This document shows positions 42,231-53,249 of a stretch of DNA of 64,000 nucleotides, in pieces. The DNA comes from Adiantum capillus-veneris (Eukaryota; Streptophyta; Polypodiopsida; Polypodiales; Pteridaceae), in assembly GCA_014529385.2 (NCBI GenBank), contig CM043970.1:61571523-61635522 (forward strand). The letters run 5' to 3'. The notes beneath the pieces are model-generated. The model was not told where the DNA came from. It was given only the letters and a program-made list of their open reading frames with translations, and made no database searches. A program made the translations under genes and the position numbers. Position 1 is the first letter of the stretch. Every line of letters starts with the position of its first letter.

Positions 42231-43990
42231 ACTCTTTTAGAGATCTTTTAGCCATTTGCCCTACCTACTTTTTATAAATGTCATGTCATAGTCACTTATT
42301 GATAAATGACCTAAGTGATTGTTCGTATGTCTATAGCTTAAGTGACTGTACTATGCAAGTAAGGATATACAAATATGACCTGTCTGATCATGCACATCCT
42401 TCTAGAGGCTCATGAAATTGTCAGGCTAGATCCTAAGCTAATTAAGACAGATACCGACTGTAGCAGTAGCTTGTCCATGTGGCTCCAATACAATGCACAC
42501 GTCATATGCTCTTGCAGAGCTTCCTTGAACCAATGAAGAGCTTCATGATTCGATTAACCACACAGGGTGTAACCATCTTTCCCAAGTCCTAAACACCCTA
42601 ACGGGGAGAAAGAACAGCGGGAAAAGAGATAGATAAGGATAAAGAGAAGTATTTCTTAAGCAAAGAAGTGCTTTTTTAGTATGCTTACTCCATGAGCAAG
42701 CTTTTAGCATAGTTAGAATAATAGAGAAGGAGAAGAAGAAGAAGATGAGCTTTCATGTATCTACTTGATTGGATTTGCATCCATAGCCAAGTGCTTGCGC
42801 ATGGAGACCATCTCTTGAGCTCCCATGAGAGAGAGAGAGAGAGAGAGAGAGTTACTTGTTAGACCACAATAGGACACATGAGATATGAGAGTAAGAAAAT
42901 CTTCATGAGCCCTCTTCTTTTTGCCCTTCCACACTTGCCAAAAATCCCCAATTGGATAGTAATCACATGGACTAATCATAAGTGAAAACTTAAAGTTCAA
43001 CTAGATACATGTGCTTACACATGTACCTCCCTTGCTATTCTTGAAAAAACTCGCCTCCCTTCCCTCCCCTCCTTCTAGGCTTGTCTTTAGGTAGGAAAAC
43101 TTGCCTACTACCCATTAAGCATATATGAGCTACTTTGGACATGTGGCCTAGCCAAACTTGGAAGAGAGGAACTAGAGTCAACTTTCTAAAAATGGAAGGG
43201 CTAATCTAACCTTAGTCTTTTGCTTTTCCTTTTTATTAATTAAAAACCATACTTGCCTTCAATTCAACTAGCTCATGTACAAGACTTTTGCACTATCCTC
43301 TGGAAGCTCTATGAAGCTGACGAGCTAGATTCTACCTACTAATTTAAAACCTCCTAAATTAGAACGGACTCCGGTAAAAATTAAACTTTTGGAACTTCAT
43401 GCCCCATGCAAAACCTTAGCACATTCTTTTGGAGGTTCTTTGAATATAGTCCCAAAACCTGCTAATTTTAGACCTGCTAAATTTAAACTATCTCTCGTAA
43501 GTTTTAATTTTATCCTAAGCCTTCCAAAATTCATACTTAAAATTTACATGGTTAGTTTCTACTATTAGACTCCTATAGTTGCTCTAATTAAGCCCCTTTG
43601 TCTTGTACCATTGATCAAGGTTGCTCGGAATAGATTTACCCTTTCTTGATTTGTACCTTTCACCTCGGATAATTAAATAAACACTTATTCTTGCTCTTTT
43701 ATAGAGTTCTTTCCTTTGGTCCCAAGCCTTTTACCGAACTAAGTCTATAAGCACTTTAACCAATTCCTCTTGCTCTCTCTTATTTTTTTCATACTTAAGT
43801 TGTCAAGTAAAGATGGAAAATACTTTTAGAAGGTTAGAAATTAATTTTCATGACAGAGATCACACAAAAGGAGGGAACCTATTTAGACACAGATTTATGG
43901 TTGTTATCAACTAGCTTTCCCCTTCACAAATAATTTTTTCAAAACCACAATTCAAATCATACATCTCGAACAAAGCATAGAAGCTTCAAC

Positions 43991-44036
<46 letters not shown>

Positions 44037-45330
44037 CAGGTTTTGAAGTGTCCCTTTTGGAGTTGTGGTTTTACTATTCCTGGCGGTGTTGAGCATTTTA
44101 AAATCCAAAATAAAGAAATGATGAGAAAAGCACATGAGAGAGAAGGCAAACACACTACAAGAGTTCCATCACTTTATTAATGGGTCCGAAGTTGTCAACA
44201 TCGATAACATGTCTTACCGATACGAAAAGGTCTTGGATACGGTGAATCTCGATTTCTCACGGCCTTCAAGCCTCTCAAAAAGTGTACTCCAATAGGTTGT
44301 TACTCAAAACGATATTTATCCTAAGGTAATAAGTTTAAATCTTTGTTCATCCAAAGGAATTACATCCATCGACACATCATAAGACTTTTTTAAGTAAGAG
44401 CATAAGAGCTACACCGCTTCTTACGTGTCGAACCGACCACAAGTTTATCAAAGATAATAGGAAGATAATTGTCCATGCAACTAACCAGATTAATGTTAGA
44501 ATGAAAATGGTTAACTTGACAGTATTTATTTTTGTATAATGTGGGTCCCAACATAGCATTTGTTGTTGAAACCAAAGAAGTTCTTTAATTGTAGGTATAG
44601 TCATGACACAAGATGGTTGTTCAATGGAATTTGATACTAAAAAATTCAAAACAAAATTATTTGCTTCATGAAAGGGTTGTATACTATGTTCTCCTTAGTC
44701 ACGTGTAAGACATTTCAAGACTCTAAAAAGTCGATTTACAATCTCTATTGTCCTTCTCCTTGTAGACAAAACGACAATCAAAATTTAAAATAATGTTTTC
44801 AAACAATGCTTGCAAAACAAATACGTCATTTGTAGTTGGCAATCACTCAATTCTCCTTGATATATGTAGATATGTGATTATTCACGTGCATACATATTCA
44901 CAAACATGAACATCCTTACAGCGATATACAAAAAGGCTTGCCAATACACGAGACAATACACTGCTTCTGCTTTTTCCCCTTCGTCTTCTTATTAATCATT
45001 ATTACTCACCAAGAGAACCACACACACAGTAGGCTAATTCCTCTTCCAAATAAGACGTGCATAGCCATCATGCATAGAGCAACTTTGTGTAATGATGTTG
45101 GATTAAAACTCATTCCGTCTAGAACTCTTGTCGCACCTAGATCACTGTGCAGCCATCTCATCCTTTCGGAACTCTTAATACCCTCACAATAATATCCAAT
45201 CTTCTCATCGAGATAGACATCTTGATGCACTAGACTCTCATTCAGTTCACTTAGCCATCACATCTATATGGAATCTTATCCTCTTCCATGTTGGCTTAAA
45301 CGAGTGCATAAAATGAAGCCGACTCGAGCA

Positions 45331-45416
<86 letters not shown>
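42231..45416. other. Non-coding part of intron 1, AT-rich
   Basis: No ORF with recognisable domains. It contains an interspersed repeat at 42700-43000 that resembles 57760-58060, a (GA)n at about 42824-42850 and a (CT)n at about 43995-44034. From 43050 to 43900 and 44050 to 45250 nothing specific is seen. Confidence 0.4.
45336..45416. repeat. Compound (GT)n(GA)n microsatellite touching the QTRT2 splice donor
   Basis: About 20 GT units followed by about 20 GA units. In gene orientation the intron begins GTAAGT and then (CT)n and (CA)n, so the array starts directly after the six donor bases. Confidence 0.9.
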
Positions 45417-45422
<6 letters not shown>

Positions 45423-45622
45423 AAGTGTAAAGGGCTGGCGTGCAGTGCGACGGCGTCGGGATGGAGAGAGGGAAGGAGGTCGGGTGGAATGAAGGAGGGA
45501 AGGCCCTTACGGGTGGATAGCAGAAGGCACGGCGTTTCGAGAGGAGGGCAGCGGTTGCCCAAGTAGAGCAAGCCCACGCGAGCCCTGCAGTCCCCACAGC
45601 AAGACCGCACCACCAGCCTCAT
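45423..45622 (-). CDS. QTRT2: Queuine tRNA-ribosyltransferase accessory subunit 2, exon 1
   Basis: This exon encodes the first 66 codons plus two bases of a plant QTRT2-like protein. In characterised eukaryotes QTRT2 pairs with catalytic QTRT1 to exchange guanine for queuine at the wobble base of GUN-anticodon tRNAs. The translation opens MRLVVRS, and the segment CLLLSTRKGLPSF near residues 32-44 is the N-terminal block I associate with plant members of this family. The ATG at 45620-45622 is the only start in the frame that fits. The exon ends in two bases of a codon followed by a consensus GTAAGT donor (45417-45422 in plus coordinates). The donor is followed at once by a CT then CA microsatellite. 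The phase fits the first base of the exon at 1642, which completes a Phe codon. The identification is from memory of the family, with no database search. Confidence 0.8.
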
Positions 45623-46600
45623 GCTTTGCTCGACACTGGGTTTAAGCTATATTTCTTTCAGCATGTTGCTACTCTAAGCCTAGTTGGCCAAAAACTTCAG
45701 ATTTGTCGGGGGAAGGAGCGTCCCAAAAAAACTAGTCCCGCTTAGTAAGTTGTGGGTCTTTGCCTACATAATCTGACATAGTTTGGAGCGCAGCTGGTTA
45801 CTTAATTAGTTGGTTCTGACTGTTGTCGCCTTGGCTTTTGTTGAGGTGATATGAGAAAATGAGTAGAACCTATTAATAGGCACCAATAATAGCTCAGCTT
45901 GGGAAGAAGCAAGTTGTGTCCCAGAGTGCTCCGTATATGACAAAGAGCTACTAAAGAGGGTAATTGAATCGAGCAAAAGGGTTGCAACTTAACCTACTTT
46001 GTACTTATTTGCAAATTGCACCATACAACTTAGTAATATCGACCATTTAGTCTCTAAATTGTGGAACCATCTTTAAGACACCCATCTTATTCTCAATCAA
46101 GCATAGTCAATTAACACACTATAAAAAATGAATTACACTACCGACCTTATAATCGTGTACGAATGTCATCCAATCGTGCAAGCCGGCGAACAATGTTTGA
46201 GTCAAGCTACAAAAAAGCAATGTGAATAGTTAAACATATCGTCTTGCAATGAAACGTCACAGACTGAAACTGCAAACTATACAGTGCACGTCATGCAGAG
46301 GTGCCATATAAAAGTATGGTGGAGAGTTGGCACTGTGGTCTCTCCAAAAATTATAAAAAACAGAAACTGTGCCTTGCCCTACCCTGCCCCGTAGCGTTTA
46401 TGTGTTGTGCTAAGCAAACACGTAGTCATGGGGTGCTGGATACAGATAACGAACCTTGTAGTGTTGTCGAGTTGAAGTCGCGCCTTTGCAATTGAAACAT
46501 CCGCTATTGTGAATATTTGTCCTCCCTGTCATACACAAAACACACGTTAAGACAAATAGAAAGATGTTGGATATAAAAGAGAAGCAGAGCTAACTTTATA
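45623..46600. other. 5' flank of QTRT2
   Basis: The presumed promoter region of QTRT2 (minus strand) lies here. I see no clear TATA box at a convincing distance from the ATG. Short ORFs at 45802-45987 and 46301-46495 have no recognisable product. Confidence 0.4.
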
Positions 46601-46618
46601 GTCTACATCATAGATGTA

Positions 46619-47186
46619 TTGGCCTCCTACGTAGTGCGAGAAGTGCCCTCACTTTGCATCCTAAAACCAATGAGCCAGAGCTTCGTGGCCCAGTCCTTGT
46701 TGGGCATATCCCGCAATCAATGCATTTCAAGAGACGACATTTCAGACATACATGTCAATCCTTCTAGGGGATTTGACATACGGCCAAAGCATTGCGAAGA
46801 TTAATGAGGCCTTTCCCTCGAGCGCCCGGCTAGAAATCTCCTTGTGTTTAATTTTTCCATATATCTGTGTTAGGGTGGTAGAAGGTGACCTCCTCGTACT
46901 GTGGGACCAGCAGTGTGCTTGGTTGGCTTTTGGCTGGAGAACAATTACAACCTTTAAGAGAACGAAAGCGCTTCAACAAGGTCTCCTATGGCAAATTCGA
47001 AGTGGTGATGGAGCAAGGGGGCATCATCATGTATGCCTCCACATCGGTCCCTTGTCTTACAAGGTGGTGGGCTTCTCATCCATAGACATGAACAACATGG
47101 CAATCGTCTCTGTCCACTACCCTTCTCGCTGCACGGGCATCACCTTGACATACAACAATGAAGGGGGAGTTGTGAGCTTTCAATAG
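46619..47186 (+). other. Unrecognised coding-like stretch, plus strand
   Basis: Overlapping plus-strand frames (46619-46804, 46752-47186, 46885-47085) give peptide pieces that look protein-like: VSYGKFEVVMEQGGIIMYAS in one frame, and LSYKVVGFSSIDMNNMAIVS leading into GITLTYNNEGGVVSF in another. They may be parts of one gene damaged by frameshifts, or separated by introns. I do not recognise a family. The last 110 bp overlap the minus-strand ORF described next, so at most one of them is likely to be real. Confidence 0.25.
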
Positions 47187-47816
47187 AAGCGCAGCAGAAG
47201 AACTCATGAATGCTACAACTCCTTCAACATTTCTGTAGGATCCAACGACAACAACATTGACATTTTCTTCAGGCTCAATTAGGATAGGAACTTTTGCCGT
47301 CTGCATTGCCAACAGTCTCATAGCATCGGCAAAAACATTTGTTGAACGGACCTGCGAAGGCAATGAATTTTGGTGATTCGACTCCACATTAGGCCAAATG
47401 ATCATCGATTGAAATCTGATATCTTGTGTTTCAGTAGAACAAACCTCTGCCATGGATAGATTGCACGAAATATATGATCTTTGAGAGTGCTCATCACATC
47501 GGCAAGCATCCGAAGTACCTTCCAGCTTGATGATCTGCGGAATATAAGCAAGGTTTGAAAGGTCTCCAATACTCCTTTTCTGTTTTGCCCGGCTTGTTGT
47601 TGTTGCACGGGCAAACTGCGTGGAAAAGAATTGGTGTGAATCTTGATCAGAATTAGGCATGGGGACCTGCTGCATATAATTTCCATGAACATTGAAGGAT
47701 GGCCGAGGGCACAGGATTGTTGAATCTGCATGAGCTATACTTGGAGTGGCATAATGCTGGCCATAACTAGTTGCGCCTACAAAAACGAGCTGAGTAAGGT
47801 AGTTGAAGCTGGACAT
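47076..47816 (-). CDS. Unrecognised 246-codon ORF, minus strand
   Basis: The longest open frame outside the transposons. It begins MSSFNYLTQLVFVGATSYGQ and includes PEENVNVVVVGSYRNVEGVV. Splice-like edges occur inside it (TTCCGCAG/ATCATC near 47545, CTTCGCAG/GTCCG near 47350). A second frame over 47402-47731 contains the protein-like WKVLRMLADVMSTLKDHIFR. So it may be a set of exons plus read-through introns rather than one continuous gene. It lies about 1.5 kb upstream of QTRT2 on the same strand. A further frame at 47822-48055 could be its upstream part. No function is assigned. Confidence 0.3.
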   Translation of the reverse strand: MSSFNYLTQLVFVGATSYGQHYATPSIAHADSTILCPRPSFNVHGNYMQQVPMPNSDQDSHQFFSTQFARATTTSRAKQKRSIGDLSNLAYIPQIIKLEGTSDACRCDEHSQRSYISCNLSMAEVCSTETQDIRFQSMIIWPNVESNHQNSLPSQVRSTNVFADAMRLLAMQTAKVPILIEPEENVNVVVVGSYRNVEGVVAFMSSSAALLLKAHNSPFIVVCQGDARAARRVVDRDDCHVVHVYG

Positions 47817-48055
47817 ACTGTTCAGCTGGCCACTGGGTCTTGTTGCACATAAAGCTGCTTAACATCGTTACTCGGGGAAGGCGCAGGTAGGCCTATAATT
47901 AGATATTGACGCTTCACTACAAAAGAAGGCCACAGACAAACCTGCAAACAAAGTACCGAGCTGCTTCGGGGAACCTGCGAACTGCTTGTGGAGAGCAATC
48001 GAGCAACACAAACTTCTCTTTTTATTTTATTCACTTGGTACCTTTTCAGGCGCAA

Positions 48056-48233
48056 ATTTTTTTTATTTAGAGCTTTTCATTGCAGCGATGTTTTTTTTAA
48101 ACTTTAAATCTACTGCCACGTGGTGTCTTCTGCGTTCAAATACTGGTGAAAGAGCCTTGGGCTCACCGAGTAACAAGTGATGAAATCCTGTGGCCTGCCC
48201 TCATCAGCTTGAAGTGGTTTGGGGGGGGGGGGG

Positions 48234-48270
<37 letters not shown>

Positions 48271-48532
48271 AGAGAAGATTGTAGCAATCATTCAATGCAC
48301 ACGTGCGTTCTTTCTCTATCTTTTTGAACCAAAAGAAGATTGACATAAACAAATGATAAGACATAAGGCACCTTCTAAAAATTACTATTTCTTGCTTTGT
48401 ATTGACAAGATGCACTACTACTCATGAATGAATCATGTGATACTATAGTTCACTTATTCCGTAATTAGATTCCTTAATTTTACAACCTTAGCTTGCGCTT
48501 TACCACTTCTTCCTCTTTTTACCTTTGATGAG

Positions 48533-48604
<72 letters not shown>

Positions 48605-49960
48605 GATAAGATCATGGTGGCCAGCTCGCCAACAACAATTGTATAATTGGTGAAAATATTTAGATAATGTAGAGAATGAGATCGCCAACAAGAATCTTAT
48701 AGCTAGTGTCAATATTGAGATATTGTACAGAATGAGGTCAAGAACACCAGTGAGGATATAATGGATGGGAAGGAACTCATCCCGAAAAGATTAGAGTGGA
48801 CTTGAAAGACAATAGCTTACTTTTATCTATGGTAAAATTGTGAAGGATGGGCAGGTCAAACTACCCTAGCACACACACCCGAAGCTACATCATGACTGAA
48901 AGGGTTTTTCAGGCTCAAAATTAGAAATTGGTTGATAATGTGCTCACTTTCCTGGACACATCCACGCTTATATATGAATTGAACCTCCTTCTTCTCTTCT
49001 ATTGATGGTTCCAGATTATGCTTGAACCAAACTAATTCCCAAGTATCCAGCTCCACATGCTCCCAAGCCACCTTATACGAAATAGTAAATAAAGGATACA
49101 CGCAGTTAACTACCAAATTCGGTAGACAATAGCCATCTTGTATCCATGAGTAGTATGGAGCTAAGAAAACAACGAAGAAAGTTTTAGTGCAACATGCTTA
49201 TATGCCCAAGGAGCTTCACCCTCATCCCAAGAGCTCCAATCTTCCTCTGCATAGAGGTAAATTGAAGTGATTAATATGTTTACACTAGATTATTGAATGT
49301 TCTTTCCACTTTGCTTTTGCTTGTATGTGCTACTATGCTCCTAAGAATGTTATACTTTTTGTGCTTGTTTTACGCTACTATGTTTCTTACATATCTATAT
49401 CCCTCAAGCATAGAAAAATGTCAATTGTTGAAGCGTGTCATTGACATTTTGGATGTCTGAAATGGCTCCATTGGGGAGGACATTGATGTGTGGATGAACA
49501 GTGAACACCTAGCTACCTTGAAGATAAGATAAACGTCCACATTGCACCAAGTGAGGCAAGACCTATAAAATGAAGAGATAGATTTTCCTACCTATTTTTC
49601 TTCTAAGATAGATGGCAAGAAGGTATGTAGATAATGATTTTTTTACATGTGTGTGTGTGTGTGTGTGATAGTCTTCTCATTTTGATAATATGTCTTACAT
49701 GTCCCGAGAAAGATTGAAAAGAAAATTATGTGCAAGGAAGTGCCAGAAGGGATTGTGCATTTACTTCCAAGCTGAAGCATGCTCTCTAGCTAGAGCCCTT
49801 CTCTTTTGCCAACACTATTGGCAGTTTGTGTCTATAAGACATATTTATGAATTTTGGGAATTATTCAAGTCCCATTTTTTTGAATGAGACTTAAAATTGC
49901 ATTAATTTTTGTTAAGTTTGATCTCATGGTTATTTGTGTGGACCCTTTGTGCCATATGAG
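48056..49960. other. Non-coding, microsatellite-rich
   Basis: No coding feature seen. Poly-G followed by (GA)n at 48222-48263, a (CT)n of about 33 units at 48536-48601, and (TG)n near 49650-49668. The rest is AT-rich unique-looking sequence. Confidence 0.5.
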
Positions 49961-49969
49961 CTGAAGCAC

Positions 49970-50275
49970 TAGCACATGAACTAGGGGGGTTAAACGTAAT
50001 TGCAAGACTCACTCATTGCTACTATGTAAGATATTAACAAGAGTATTTAATTTGAGTTCAAGCCTCACATGCCTCGCTTAATCTAGCAGGTGGACACACT
50101 CAAACTTAGTTCAAGGCACTAGCACAAGGATGTGAGGCTCAAACGTAAATTAATCATGCCTCACTTATTGGTACTCTATAGGATATTAAGAGGAGGGTTA
50201 AACCTAAGTTCTAGCATCACATGCCTCACTTAAACTAGCAAGTGGATATGAGGCTCAAACCTAGTTCAAGCTGAC
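49970..50275. repeat. Diverged tandem duplication, about 150 bp x 2
   Basis: Two copies share the order GCACTAGCACA, GG(G)TTAAACGTAA or GCTCAAACGTAA, CTCACTxATTGxTACT, ATATTAA, then AGCCTCACATGCCTCxCTTAA and a TAGCAxGTGGA end. They start near 49967 and 50115. Confidence 0.55.
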
Positions 50276-50389
50276 TCTATGTGACTAGGAGATGATATCA
50301 TAAATTTAGCCCTAATTGTTAACTTATATGAGAAGCTACTCTAAATATGCCATGGGTCCCCTCTATATATATGCTATCTTGTGTGCATT

Positions 50390-50709
50390 TTCTACACACT
50401 TTGGGGTTGCAGTCTTTGTGTATCGTCTCTTTGTTATTCTCTTCTTGTGTCCTCTCAACATGGTATCAGAGAGTGGTTGCTTTTTCTTCATAGAAATAGG
50501 GCGTTTTTTGCCTCCCACGGATTCACGTAGCAGAAATTTGCAATTCAACAAAACATAAAATTGTCATAACTTTCTGCTCAAAACTCAAATTTCAACGTTT
50601 GAAGAGTCGTTCTTAAGATTTTGGGGCGTTCTGAATATTCTACACACTTTGAGGTTACACTCTTTGTGTATCGTCTCTCTGTTATTCTCTTCCTCTGTCT
50701 TCTCAACAC
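50390..50709 (+). mobile_element. Small LTR-retroelement remnant with primer-binding site (TRIM-like)
   Basis: A 70-bp segment, TCTACACACTTTGGGGTTGC through CCTCTCAACA (50390-50459), is followed by TGGTATCAGAG (about 50461). The same segment returns at 50638-50708, ending TTCTCAACA without a primer site. This is the end of one LTR, its primer site, about 170 bp of interior, and a left-truncated second LTR. The interior codes nothing recognisable. The two LTR ends differ at roughly one base in ten, so the copy is old. Confidence 0.55.
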
Positions 50710-51379
50710 TAACACATAGCTATATTCTTAGCATATAGATATACTATTGTGTTTGTGTATATACAATGATAAATCATTTGGAAACATGACTTTAACATTG
50801 TTGATAAGGAAGGAAAAATAACTTTTTAATAAATAACACTTACATCGAACATTGTACTAATCAAAACAATGTATTGCTTGAAAATTCAAGACATTTTTAA
50901 GGAGGGCATTGGAATCAAAGCATCATCAAAGAGTACAATATTAAGAAAACAGGATAACAAATGAGCAACAAAAATGGGCTTGTTCACAAGCCTTTACTAA
51001 AGAAATCTTCTTGTTGAGGGGGTCTCAAATGATAATGGTGTTTAGAAACACCAAGATAACAAATGAAGAACAAAAAGATATTAACATTTATGTTCTTAGT
51101 TATGTAGGCAATTCATATTTACAATAAGATAAATGTGAGTTTCAAAGCAATATCAAGGGGCTAACCTAACACATGTGTCCGTCCAATATTATGTTTCCTC
51201 TTGTACATATTCTATTTCTCTATTGAAAGTCATTCATTTACCAAACTCCTACAAGTATATTCCCGCTTGTCTTTGCATATATCAACCTAAGTAGCCATGC
51301 AATTATTGTTCCCCTCAGAAAATTTTAATCTCTTCACTTGATAGGTTCCACAATTTTGAAAAAATTAAGTATGTTTGTG

Positions 51380-52040
51380 CATATTCCACTTACGTGAGGG
51401 GTGTGGGCATCTCTTTAATCACAAAGGTAGGGACTCTCTCTTATGGAGAGCGTGAGAATTGAATAATATGTAAATATAGGCTACTTCCATGATATTATTT
51501 TCATGGATTTGTTACCCTTTGATTACACTGTATATCTGTAATATTGATAGAACAATATAAACACACACTATGTAGCTAATCAAAGAGGATAGGAGTATAG
51601 TTTTGAACTGCAAATAAACCACTACTTGTCACATGCTAAATTGTGGAGGGCATCTCTTTGAAAGAAAAGGAAGGAATTCTCTCTAATGAAGAGCACAAGA
51701 ATGCCTACTTTTGCAACTAAGTAACACATATAAGAAGGATATATCCATGAGACAATTCATGGGGGTTGTATGCTTTTCTTACCTTTGATAGGTTAAGAGT
51801 AGGTAAACAAACCAAAAGGATCATTATCAATTAGCATCAAAGAGTAGAGGAGTGTGTTTTCTCACTCAAATGCACGACCTTCTATCACATGCTTGATTGA
51901 TGGAGGACATCTCTTTGAGCATGGATGCTAGATTGTCAGTTACGATGAGCATAAGCATGCTTGGTTTTGGGAGAGAGTAGTATGTATTATGGGAGCTAAC
52001 TTCATGAGATAGTTCGTTGGAGCGTCCTCTATCTGTTTGT
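51380..52040. repeat. Diverged satellite-like array, about 250 bp x 3
   Basis: Three copies share the order GGCATCTCTTTGA, then AGGxAxxxxCTCTCTTATGxAGAGC, then AGAATGCxT, then a CATGAxATxxTTCATGG block, and a TTACCTTTGAT end. They begin near 51398, 51645 and 51900. Confidence 0.5.
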
Positions 52041-52532
52041 ATTGATCACTTGAATAGAACACAAGAGAAGTTTATGAGAAATTGATGGAACTCCAAATGT
52101 GGTCTTTAGAAACACGACATATACTAAAAAATCAGAATAAAAAAGAATCTCTTATGATGACAAATCATAAAAATATGACAAAATTTACACCAAGATACAT
52201 AAATATTATCTTAAGATATGGTCACACTTGGCACTTATTCAAGTAGTGCAACATTTAAAAGCATCATTAATAGTCCTTTTATGTTTGACTCATTTCTTTA
52301 GTGCTAGACATAGTTGTTCAAATTTCATTTCTACTTGAGGACATGAATACTTGGACATAATACCTTAGTGATAACATGACATAACACGAATTAGATAGCT
52401 AAAGTTAATTCTTTTGAAATAAGGTGTTTTTCCTTCAAGCTACCTCTTGTAAAATGTATGTAACTTTTTCCTAAAAGACTTCAACTTCAAGCATAATTTT
52501 ATACCTTTTTTGCCATCTTAATTTGTACAAAC

Positions 52533-52594
52533 AAGATTACCAAGGCTTGCTTTAATTGGACAGAAGATTACCAAGGCTTGCTTTAATTGGACAG
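52533..52594. repeat. Perfect 31-bp tandem duplication
   Basis: AAGATTACCAAGGCTTGCTT followed by TAATTGGACAG occurs twice in direct succession with no difference seen. Confidence 0.9.
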
Positions 52595-53249
52595 TTGCAA
52601 AGTCTGACTCTCTAAAAAGCTAAAAATAAAGCTACTTAATGTGTCCTAAGATCTTGATAATGTGGCACTTGAATGCATCTACATTTGCTTATATTGTTTG
52701 CAACTTGTTTTGTACTTCGATGGCTTATATTCACAAAGTTAACCTCTATCTATAAGTTATGCTTGGCTATTAAGAAAAAACTCGAACATCACATTTATTG
52801 ACTTCATTAAATATACACTATAATCTAAGAATAGTATACTAATGCACTCATAAAATTGTACCAAGTAGAGTCAGTGATGTCCCTCTCTCTATTCAAACCA
52901 TATCTTGAAAATAAAATACCAATTCTACCTATTCTAGTCATTTTGTTAAACTAAAAATTCAAAATCTTATGTTTCCTTAGTCTTCCAAACTCTTACAAAG
53001 AGGTTTTACAATAAGCGGTGAGTTTTCACAAGTCCATATCCTTCTCATGAGAATAGCATATCTCTCACAAGATTGTTGAAGGATGAACGAGAGATAATCC
53101 CCTACAATTGGCTTTAATATATTGAACAGGTACAAAACCTTGAGTCAAGCTATGGAAATTTTTTGGAGAATAACTAGGAAAAATATTGTTGAAGTTTGAG
53201 GTATATAGTTGATGTAGATAACTTTCAGCTACTTTACAATCATTTTTGG

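Larger units (their letters stand above)
1643..45422 (-). other. QTRT2: Giant intron 1 of the QTRT2 gene (43,780 bp)
   Basis: The donor GTAAGT and the acceptor TTTGCAG delimit 43,780 bp between exon 1 and exon 2. Most of it is retrotransposon sequence (E1 to E7 and a LINE). The phase match and the lack of missing protein sequence at the junction argue that no exon has been lost between them. It is transcribed on the minus strand, so minus-strand elements (E1, E6, the LINE) lie in sense and plus-strand elements (E2, E4, E5, E7) in antisense orientation to the gene. Misassembly remains possible. Confidence 0.7.
50710..53200. other. AT-rich non-coding region with repeats
   Basis: No ORFs of note. 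Contains the 51.3-52.07 kb diverged repeats and a 31-bp tandem duplication listed separately. Otherwise nothing seen. Confidence 0.5.

Noticed and set aside
45247-45597. 116-codon ORF over QTRT2 exon 1 in another frame
   Set aside because: It includes the microsatellite and lacks family similarity. The exon frame with correct splice phase is preferred.
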